NCBI GenBank assembly: GCA_018398765.1
Contig: JAHBMJ010001512.1
Span: 9,439-29,759 of the forward strand
Direction of reading: 5' to 3'
Origin: Chromera velia
Lineage: Eukaryota > Sar > Chromeraceae
Length of the DNA stretch: 20,321 nt
The notes below the pieces were generated by a model. The model was not told the origin of the DNA, ran no database searches, and worked only from the letters and a program-made list of their open reading frames with translations. Positions within the stretch are counted from its first letter, which is position 1; the number at the start of each line of letters is the position of its first letter. This document shows, piece by piece, positions 1 to 8,247 of the stretch. The position numbers were made by a program, and so were the translations under genes.

Positions 1-204
1 CACACATACACACACACACACACACACACAGACACACACACACACGCACGCACGCACGCACGCACGCAAACAGACACAGACAGACAGACCCACGCAGACA
101 GACAGACAGACAGACAGACCCACGCAGACAGACAGACAGACAGACACACAGAGAAAAAGAAAGAATGAAAGAAAGAAAGAATGAAAGAAAGAAAGAAAGA
201 ATGA

Positions 205-239
<35 letters not shown>

Positions 240-345
240 CACAGAGAGACAGAGAGACAGACAGACAGACAGACAAACAGACGGACAGACAGACAGACAG
301 ACAGAGACAGACAGAGAGATAGACAGACGGGCAGAAAGAAAGAAG
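1..345. repeat. Compound microsatellite at left window end
   Basis: The block is CA dinucleotides with interspersed CACG units (about 1-65), then CAGA tetramers (about 70-150), GAAA tetramers (about 150-240) and CAGA tetramers again (about 244-345). An open frame runs through it only because the repeat units lack stop codons; its translation is Lys/Glu/Arg/Asp/Thr low complexity and I do not treat it as a gene. Confidence 0.95.
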
Positions 346-1104
346 GGAAGAAAGACAGACAGGCAGGCACGCAGAGAGAGGGGAAAACGGACGAGACGAC
401 AAAAAAAGGAAGGATTGATCATTCAAAGACATGCAGGAGAATTGAGATCGAAGGAGGGCGTCGGAGCACGAGAAGCGATAATCTAACGGAAAGGCGAGAA
501 CAGCTGAAAAGATGGTACACAAGGGTCCCTGATTGAAACCGTTGGCTGCAGAGCTAGTTTTTGTGTGACTGTTCTGATTGCTCTTCTCCCTGTGCGTTCC
601 TGCGTGCATTGCCCAAGTTGCCTTAAACTTGACCCTCGATCATTCTGCAGTGTTTCGGAGGGTCCGTGTCCGGAGGACGAGCAGCAGGCAAAGTCCCAGG
701 GGGGGGGGTTTCAGGGGGGAGTTCCAGAGACGAGTTGAAATGCGTGGGCAAAGAGGAACGTTCGAGTGTGCGCAAGTGGTAAAAGGGGACTGGGATCGGA
801 GACGGGCTATAAGCGATTGGACGGGAAGGGGCGGATTCAGCAATGCATCAGCTGCATGATCAGCATGCCAGGGTCCAGGAAGAGGTGTGCGAACGTGGGA
901 ATAGGCGGAGCAGGGGCAATCTATCTAAGTCCCAATCAAACTTGGTTGAAGAATCGGGCGCAGTCAAAAACGGCCATCTGCTTTCCGTGGTCCTTCAGAC
1001 TGGTTCTCTGGACGCTGTTTTTCAGTAAAGATGATCGAAATATGTCATTGAATCGGGATTCGGGAAAACATGCACAAAGAAAGTTGATCGAGGCATCTTT
1101 GTAA
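346..1104. other. Unassigned region with possible coding remnants
   Basis: This stretch has coding-like base composition but no recognisable domain. A pyrimidine-rich tract ending in ctgcag (about 632-650) looks like a plus-strand splice acceptor. After it the frames are interrupted near a run of ten G (about 699-708). A frame open from 813 to a stop at about 1028 gives a 72-residue polar peptide rich in Gln, Glu, Ser and Val that could be a terminal exon. Other frames are equally long, so no gene model is supported. It could be the end of a plus-strand gene lying to the left. Confidence 0.3.
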
Positions 1105-1215
1105 TGTTCAGGCTGAAAAACAAATTCAGTCAGGAGAAAACACCCTCTATATACAAAAAGTGTCAGAAACTCGACTGATATACTATGATTAGCATTATGT
1201 AGAAACAATTATAAC

Positions 1216-1223
1216 TTTGAGCA
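1216..1223. repeat. 8-bp target site duplication, left copy
   Basis: The octamer tttgagca lies immediately outside the left inverted repeat and is repeated exactly at 1746-1753. Confidence 0.85.
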
Positions 1224-1745
1224 CAGGGTATTCAATTAGGTTAGGTTAGAATAGGTTAGGTTAGGTTAGGAGGCTTAGGTTAAGGTTAGTTTAGGTTTTA
1301 GGTTAGGTTTAGGTTAGAAACCTACTTAGAGGATTATGGAAAACACAGACTAAAAAATGAAGTTTACACCTGTAAAAGTGATGTTTTTCATTCAAAAATT
1401 GACTTTCATACTAGTAAAAATCAACTTTTTGAATGTCATATTGGATCAAGCTTTTGAATATCATTTTTTAATCAAAAACAACACAAAATGAACACACTTT
1501 AAACATTTTTCTTTAATTAAAAAAGTGTTTTATGTATCTCAACTTAATGTAACGCTGTAAAAATATATATAAAATTATGATATCACTTAGTATGATCATA
1601 TTTGATACCTGTAAGAATCGCATCCTTGCAATTTAGGTTAGTAACCTAGGTTAGTAAGTAATAGTAACCTAGCCTAGGTTTTTTTGACTTCAAGGTTAGG
1701 TTAGGTCTAGGGTTAGGTTAGGTTAAAACCTAATTAAATACCCTG
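1224..1745. mobile_element. hAT-like non-autonomous element (MITE), 522 bp
   Basis: The left end begins cagggtattcaattaggtt. The reverse complement of the right end begins cagggtatttaattaggtt, giving 19-bp terminal inverted repeats with one mismatch. The element is flanked on both sides by the identical octamer tttgagca (1216-1223 and 1746-1753). An 8-bp target duplication with CAGGG-type termini is characteristic of the hAT superfamily. The interior is AT-rich and encodes nothing, so the element would depend on a transposase supplied elsewhere. Both subterminal regions carry degenerate TTAGG-type repeats (about 1240-1318 and 1634-1727), which may act as transposase binding sites as subterminal repeats do in other hAT elements (inference). 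Confidence 0.85.
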
Positions 1746-1753
1746 TTTGAGCA
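1746..1753. repeat. 8-bp target site duplication, right copy
   Basis: The octamer tttgagca lies immediately outside the right inverted repeat and is identical to 1216-1223. Confidence 0.85.
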
Positions 1754-2764
1754 ATTATATGTAAGAATATATGTCAGTGAATTTGTTACGGTTAACTTTG
1801 TTCAAGAGTCAAGTTTATCAGTTTTTGTAAGACCCCTGAAGCTATGATCAAAAATTTTAATCTGTTAGCCAAACCTTTTATTGTTTTGATTAGTATTTTG
1901 CAACTTTGTCGATTATATAGTTTTGAGATAAAAGGGCTATGATTAATATATAGCCCCACTACTAGCAACTTTATTACCGGGTCAAGAAATATTTTTATAG
2001 GTACCTTTATACCTTTATATGACTTTAATAACGAGAGTATACCGTGTGACCTGAAATAATACCTCTATATAGCTCTAGCTTTCTATACCTAGCTCTATAC
2101 ATGAACTACTGGTGGTTCGCTCCCCGTTCTAGTCCCTGCCCCAGCCGGCAAACGCCCCAACAAGCCAAAGTTCATTTTTTTTTTTGTAATATATATTGTT
2201 TTACGGCAACTTTTACGACTGCTTAGTTTTGCCACGATTTTTGTAAAAGTGATTCAAGATGAAAAACTTAAATTAAAAGAACTTGAAATCAATGAATAAA
2301 AGATTTCATGGCATGCATATAGTCCTAAGCATATAGTCATAGTCATACTCAGCTCCGACTTAGGAGTAGCTCTAGGAGTGGCTAAGTTTTAATATAAAGA
2401 ATTGTACAAATTTGCACTCTCACATCCAGTCTTAAATTATATTATTTACTAGATTATTGGCCGCAATGGCCGGTTCCTTTTTTCGTTTTTAAGTGGGAAA
2501 ACGTTCATTCCTAGATTGGTTCAATGGTATAGAAAAGAACTAGAAAAATGATTTGAAATTATTTTATAATATAGGTTGTATATATGTATTAGTTCCTGGC
2601 CTAGACTGGTTCATTTAGACGGACAGCCACGGGCTTCGACAATGGATCGCTCAATAGAGCGTGGCGATGCACAGACTGCATGTACACTGGCAGCCTAAAA
2701 ATATTCTAGCTGCATTCAGCTTCAGACGACTTGTCGCCCAGATGACCAGGGCCGCCAATTCTCC

Positions 2765-3969
2765 TCAAAGAGTTCCCTGTGGTTTTTGAAATTTCTTTGA
2801 CCTGACTCTCTTGGGCTTCTGCTGCTCTGCCGGACTGTGTTTGGGGTTCTCTTTGATGACCTGGTTCGGCTTCTTGGCCTTCAAGCATGACAGAGGGTTG
2901 ACTCCTTTGGGGCCTCTGCAAAGGCGGGCAGAAGACAGGATAACAGTGGTGTCAGCATGCACGTAATTGATAGAGGAGCAGAAGCGCTACATCGAACCTG
3001 CCCAGCTGCACGCTGATGTGACTGTGTGCATGCGACAAAAGACCGCGATGAAGTGAAGACAAGAGAGTAGGCTAAGGTCAAGCGAAACGAAGGCAGGCGA
3101 AAGAAGGCCCAGATAGAGCGACAGAGAAAAAGATGAGTCATAAAACGGCCCAAACTTTTTGAGGGTAATAATATACAAAACGTCTCAATTGCCCAGCGCA
3201 TTTTTCTTTCGTTTGTTGGAATTGACTCACTTTTTTTTCTTCTTCTGTGGCTCTGTCTTCTCTTCTGTCTTCTTCATCGTTTCCTTCTCCCACGCGGGGA
3301 CGACGGTTTTCTTCTTTTCGCTCTGCAAGAACAGACAGAGGAAGTGAACGTGGGAAGCGTGGGAAGTTAGAGGCACACAGGGAGTGGGACAACCGACTGA
3401 TGAGAAGAGAGACCAGACCAAAAACGATGAGATGAGAGAACGGACGGGTGACGGGCCCAAAGAGAACGGACGGGCGTGATGAAAACAAAAACGGAAAGAA
3501 AGACGGAGGAGGGAGAACAGGAATCTTCTTGATGTATAGAAATGTTGCATGAAAGCATGAAAAGAGCAGCTCACGAATATACAATTGCTCTCACGAATGA
3601 ACAAGAGAACGAATCCAAGAAAGCAGAAAACGAAGAAAATACCACAATGCAGAAACCTCGGATCCAGCAGACCTTTTTGCGAGCAGCCAGAGAGGCAGGA
3701 GGAGGCTGTTCTAAGACAGGGACCTGCAAGCTCGGGAGGGGGACACTCACCCATTGTCAATCTTGATGATGGATCGAACAAACCAAAAACAAGCAGAGAT
3801 ATTTCGCAGACATTTTTTTCATCTTTTCTTTGTAGTTGACCAAGCATCGATAGAAGAAAATCTTCTATGGACAGAAGAAAAGCCTCAGTCACTGTGGAGC
3901 TGGTCCAACCTCTTCTTCTATCAAAGCAAGGTGACACTTGTAGTCTGCATCAGGGGAAAGAAAAGAAGT

Positions 3970-4049
<80 letters not shown>

Positions 4050-5774
4050 TGTGTGCGTGCGTGCGTGTGTGTGTGTGTGTGTGTGTGTCTGTCTCTGTCT
4101 CTGTCTCTGTCTCTGTCTCTCTCTCTTCATACTGAGTGTCGATGTCAAGTGATGATCTTGCTCTTCCGTTTGTTGGTCTATCCGTTTGCTGACCTGTTTG
4201 TTGAGGTAGATGAGGGGGCATCCCGGAATCATTCGAATTCTTTGCTGCAGCTTCAGGTCCTGGGTGGCCACGCAGAATTTCTCGGGGTTGCCCCAGCCTG
4301 TACGCACGCACGCAGGGGTCATGCAGAGGAGAATCACGGCAATTGCGAGACACTCGATCGATCGGTCAACGGCAAAGGGGGACAGACTTTCCAGGAACAT
4401 CGTAGACGTTTCTGAATGACGAGCAGCTAGCTGTGGTAGATGCTGGAAAGGGAAGAAAGGAAACAGTCTTAAGGATGCGAGAGGCTCAAGAAAAGAAGAC
4501 CTGGGTGACAACGCGAAGACCGTGAGGAGCAAAATCGAGAAACGGGGAATCGGAGGCCGAAAAAGGTTCCGAAAGGGAAAACAAATAAGGACAAAAAGGA
4601 GCAGGGGTGTCGACTGGAAATCCCAACACCACAAAAAAGAGAAAAAGATGAATCAGGGGGAGGGAGACTGCTGTGCCTGCTGAGAGACTGACCGATTACT
4701 CGAAGGATGCACGTGCCAGGATTGAGAGGTCGATCCTTCTTCGTTTCCTTCGTCTCTCCTTGTTGTGCAGCCGCTTCCTTGTTTGCCGCTTCTCCATTTT
4801 GTTGACCAGACATGGTCACATCCCCCGTCTCCTCTCCGCTTTTCTCTTCTCCTTCAATTTTGTTTGGACTTTCTTCTACCTCTTCCTCTTCCGTTTCTTC
4901 CTCTCCATCCTCGCCCTCCTCTTCTTCTTCGTCTTCGTCTTCCTCTTCATCTTCATCTTCTCCTTCTTCCTTTCCATTCTCCTCGTACGAGTCCCAGTCC
5001 CTCTCCCGTCTCTTCCCATTGAAGCCAGTTGCCCTCACACCTCCCTCCCCTCCCTCATCATCCCCAAAGAGATCGAAAGTCTGGTCAGGACCTGCAACCC
5101 CCCCTCCTGATGACGAAGATGCCGCGGCGGCCTTTGCGGCCCTCTCAAATGCTTTCTCTGCCCGTCTCTCCTCCTTCTTCTTCTTTTCTTGAAGTTCCAA
5201 CACGCTCATGGGACGCAAGCGGTCGCCCTCAAGAACGTCAATTTCCAGTTCGCTTGCGTCCCACAGACCGTCTCTCTTCGGCCCCGCCCCCTCAACCGCA
5301 TCAAAATGACCGCACTTGTACCTGAACAAGATCATGAGGCAGATTCAACGAAGGAGGACAATCGAACGCACAGCTATTAAAAAAGGCCCGAGATGCCGTC
5401 CCAGAAATTGCTCTCAAGTCTGCTTCTTTCTTTCCAGCAAAGGAACAGCAAGCACCGCTATGCGATCTCATTTCACTCACACGTGCCCAAATCAAGTCCT
5501 TCTGCACCGACTGTACTCCCCGCTTTCTGTATCGCTGTCTCTGTCCACCATTAAAAGGACTCCTCCCTTTCACTGTCACAGACCGACCTGTAAAACCCCT
5601 TTGCTACCAGCACTGCCCCAAGCATCCCGGGTCCAAGCTGTCTCAACTCGTGCATTGTGCAAGAGGTAATGACTGCACTCATGCAATATCAGGATTTCGC
5701 ATATTCAATATAACGCATGAATCCAGCAATGGAAGCAACTTTTCGCCACTGGGCAGAAAACAGCACAAGATGAC

Positions 5775-5810
<36 letters not shown>

Positions 5811-6316
5811 CTATGTGGACTGATGAAGAGGAACTGACGTAGAGCGATGCACATGAGAGGATGGATACGGGAGCAACAGACGGGAGATGAAGGTAGACAG
5901 ACCAAATGATATGCAGCACGACGAACTAGGGCCGTCTATGGACGTTTGTTTGTTCACGCTGCCCGAGCTACTCACTTGGGGTGCATTTCCCTCCCAACAA
6001 TAACGGCAGCTGTTCCTTGATGTTCACCCGGTGCTTCAGACATTCAGCGATGAACGTGCCGTCAACTGCAGCCGAAGAAAAAGGCGGGGGTAGCAATATC
6101 TTTATGAAGACAGAGAGGGTGGGAGGTAAGCATGGAGGGGGACACAAACAATCGACGAAGAGAAGTTTAGCTTGGCGGGCTTGGCAGGACTTCAGAAGGG
6201 CAAGGGGGGAAAAGAAGAGTTGACGGACTTAGAACTCTGTACGGCTCGTTCATCTCGAACTGCACCTTGTAGAAGGACATGACCTTCTTGAACTTCTTCT
6301 GTCTTTTCACCTTCAT
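2765..6316 (-). CDS. UTP23: UTP23-like rRNA-processing protein, seven exons, with large acidic insertion
   Basis: Proposed exons, 5' to 3' on the minus strand: 6316-6229, 6065-5976, 5672-5588, 5321-4693, 4297-4194, 3322-3231 and 2915-2765. All have GT-AG borders and matching phases, giving 412 residues. The start MKVKRQKKFKKVMSFY and PYRVL, DGTFIAECLKHRV (D31), the ITSCTMHELRQLG helix, YKCGHF (C91, H93), FCVATQDLKLQQRIR (D311), IPGCPLIY and the C-terminal GPKGVNPLSCLKAKK are UTP23 landmarks in the family order. UTP23 proteins are PIN-like factors of the small-subunit processome, associated with the snR30/U17 snoRNP in the nucleolus during 18S rRNA maturation. About 185 residues (roughly 95-290) are inserted between the YKCGHF motif and the helix before ATQD; they include a Lys/Glu helix, an Ala/Ser/Gly stretch and an acidic run (about 201-240). 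The least certain join is exon 5 to exon 6, across an 871-base intron. Identity is well supported; exact borders less so. Confidence 0.88.
3971..4126. repeat. Compound CT/GT/GTCTCT microsatellite in UTP23 intron 5
   Basis: A pure CT tract (3971-4000) is followed by interrupted GT (4001-4087) and GTCTCT hexamers (to about 4126). It lies mid-intron in the minus-strand UTP23 gene and reads as AGAGAC, CA and GA repeats on the transcript. The open frames over it are repeat artefacts. Confidence 0.95.
5778..5817. repeat. GA microsatellite in UTP23 intron 2
   Basis: A nearly pure GA tract lies within the intron between UTP23 exons 2 and 3, and reads as a CT (pyrimidine) tract on the transcribed minus strand. 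Confidence 0.95.
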
Positions 6317-6676
6317 TTTGATCTCAAAGAAAGGTCAGTCAAAGAGTCAAATCAGGAGCGTGAAGAGAATCCGTTTCGCAAACGTTTTGAGGCTGCTCAG
6401 GCGACTAGGACGCTCTTGTCAGGACTGCGTCGATTGAGGGACGCCTGTCAAGGGAGGAGTGGTCTAGCTCCGTTCTCAGAAAACATCTCAATCGGTTTTG
6501 TGGCCCGGCCGCGGTGGAAGGAGCTCTAGCTGTTGGAGACGTCTGTCCGCCGGCTATGCCGAGCTATGCCGAGCTAGCTGTACGCGCGATAGCTGAGCCA
6601 AGCCGAGCTTCGATCCTGTAGGTTTGGCACCAATGCGGCGGCGCCCTATGGTAAGAAAGCTAGCTGCGCAAGGGGC
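6317..6676. promoter_or_regulatory. Putative divergent promoter between UTP23 and the LRR gene
   Basis: This region separates the UTP23 start codon (minus) from the first plausible plus-strand start at 6677. It is GC-rich toward its right end and holds a perfect tandem decamer, tatgccgagc twice (6555-6574), with further gccgagc and tagctg copies nearby. No TATA box is obvious. The regulatory role is inferred from position only. The 5' end of the LRR gene is not fixed, so the region may be longer. Confidence 0.4.
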
Positions 6677-7411
6677 ATGGCGGCGGCGCCACGCCGGCGG
6701 CACGTACTCGATCTGGCATCTGAATATTTTGTGAATGATTTTGTGAATGAAGGCGGGCGTCATCTTCTCTTTTTCTCTTCCTGTCAGATCTTCGTCGTTT
6801 CTTTATTAAATGAGGCGAGGGGTCACAATGGGGTCACTGTGAGACGGCGGAACATGCATGCAGATGGTGTGGTCCGGGTTGCAGTCCTAGCTTGGTGCGC
6901 GTGTTATTTTCGTCAGTAATGGGTCAGTGAGTCAGTGGGTTGATCTCGCTAGACGCTGGTTTGGAGTGCTTTTCTTCTACCCAGGATGTGGCTGGCAGCA
7001 GCCCGCAGCAGATGGGCAACGTATTTCTCTCTCTCTTTGCCCATACAGATTTCTGCATCTGCATCTGCCGGTCTGCCATCCGTCCCCCTCCCGCCTTCCT
7101 GCTTTTCTGTCTTCCTGCCCGGTGCCTAGTTTGATGGCGCTTTATGTCTGCAGGTTTTTCTTCCTTCTTCGCATTCGTTTCGATGAATATCGGAAACATG
7201 CACGGTATTTCATTCAAAGTTCCGGTGGGGGCCCATCCCTTAAGAACTGAGGACCCTCTCTTTTTTCTCTCTTGCTCGTGCACTGCTTTCTTTCAAAGGA
7301 ACGCATCGGTTGTCTGCTCTGCCATCACTGAAGAGGGGAAAAGGGGGGGGGGTCGGGCAGGGGACAAATAGTTGCACACTCCACTCTCCTTCCCACTGCA
7401 TCCATGCGCAG
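6677..7411 (+). other. Possible 5' exons of the LRR gene, unresolved
   Basis: An ATG at 6677 in a good context (gggcATGG) opens an 80-codon frame starting MAAAPRRRHVLDLASEYF, a plausible N-terminus for the downstream LRR gene. Several pyrimidine tracts ending in cag or aag (near 6787, 6990, 7046, 7157 and 7300) could be splice acceptors. I could not chain them into a reading frame with recognisable repeats, so this is offered as the likely location of the 5' end, not as a model. Confidence 0.25.
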
Positions 7412-7486
7412 ACTCTGTTTTGGTGAAAGGGCCCGGACTTCCTCTCTTTCTTCGTTCTCTGGATCGTCTGAACTCTCAGCATGATC
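7412..7486 (+). CDS. Candidate upstream LRR exon
   Basis: A pyrimidine-rich tract ending in gcgcag precedes a frame reading SVLVKGPGLPLFLRSLDRLN, which resembles the exon at 8248 (spacing, the L-LR-L core, and a start after the first base of a codon). A donor after gatc at 7486 gives phase 1, so it could splice directly to 8248 across a 761-base intron. The joined repeat would be about two residues longer than the typical unit, and the donor (gtggag) is weak. This is a moderate-to-weak exon call resting on similarity and phase. Confidence 0.4.
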
Positions 7487-8184
7487 GTGGAGAGGGGGAT
7501 GGAGGAGGACAGAGATGGGACGGTCGACTGAGGAAGTTCATCTTTGCAGGTCGGGCGGTGAAAGAGGGAGAAGACAGCGCAATTAAGGGAGGGTGGGATG
7601 TGCACGGTTCCAGTTTGCTTGGTTCACTTAACGTCGCAAGTGACTCCAGTGAAGGAAAAACTGTTGCACAGGGGGAAATTCGAAAGAATGAAGAAAAGCG
7701 GGATAGGCAGAAAACCAGATGGATCGACAGACAGATAGACGGACAGATAGAAAGGAAAAAGAAAAATGGGAAGGAATGAAGGAAAGAAAAAAGGGAAAGG
7801 TCAGAGAAGAGCCGTAAGGGGGACAACATGACCCAGGACGATGGAAAGAAATGGCGCGTTTGATTTTGTGACAAGGGAGGAGACGATTTGTGAGGAGTCT
7901 GGATTCTCTGAAAGACCCCACGAGCGAGAGGATCCAGCCAGTCATGGAAGAGCACAGTAGTACGAAAAAGTTAGATTTGACTCGATTGAAGAATTTTCCT
8001 TATCTTTGTTGTTCAGAGGATCTGGCGACGTGCATGCATGTGAATGGAAAAGAGGATAACCTCCCCTTCCCTCCAAGAGAATGGATATAGTGAGTGACGC
8101 CAGGCTGAGAGAGAGTCACCAAGGAGAAAGAAAGACCCCATTTTTAATGCATGCACTGAGCAAATTTGCATGTCTGTCTGTCTT

Positions 8185-8238
8185 TGTGTGTGTGTGTGTG
8201 TGTGTGTATGTGTGTGCGTGTGTGTGTGTGTGTGTGTA
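8185..8238. repeat. GT microsatellite just upstream of an LRR-gene splice acceptor
   Basis: An interrupted GT tract ends nine bases before the proposed acceptor cag (8245-8247) on the same strand as the transcript, occupying the place of the usual polypyrimidine tract. Confidence 0.95.
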
Positions 8239-8247
8239 TCCATGCAG

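Larger units (their letters stand above)
1105..2764. other. AT-rich intergenic region
   Basis: Base composition switches abruptly to AT-rich here and no open frame of useful length is present. The region contains the hAT-like element at 1224-1745. Beyond it are AT-rich stretches and an imperfect 16-base direct repeat (cctaga-t/c-tggttca-a/t-t at about 2511 and 2605). The last part (about 2640-2764) presumably includes the 3' untranslated region of the minus-strand UTP23 gene, whose stop codon is at 2767-2765. Confidence 0.7.

Noticed and set aside
165-536. 123-codon open frame
   Set aside because: It is produced by GAAA and CAGA repeats, has no domain and low-complexity composition throughout.
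1240-1730. TTAGG-like repeats as an interstitial or true telomere
   Set aside because: The units are degenerate, interrupted, in two short blocks, and confined within a transposon defined by inverted ends and a target duplication.
3921-3944. Additional UTP23 exon reading TTSVTLL after acceptor 3945
   Set aside because: The acceptor is reasonable and the peptide resembles the last PIN strand, but the frame meets TGA after seven codons. Splicing directly to 3322 keeps phase and supplies a similar KTVV strand.
4298-4420. Exon containing a SIECLAIAV helix upstream of the UTP23 ATQD exon
   Set aside because: It resembles the family's helix before ATQD, but no phase-1 donor follows it. GTCILRVI at the end of the previous exon fits the helix better and its donor at 4693 matches phase exactly.
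3754-4634. Long open frames over the CT/GT repeat on both strands
   Set aside because: They are extended by repeat units without stops; only the 4297-4194 segment on the minus strand is a real exon (UTP23).
7240-7605. Minus-strand frame of 121 codons
   Set aside because: It has no domain, overlaps a pyrimidine-rich plus-strand acceptor region and candidate LRR exon, and looks like a shadow frame.
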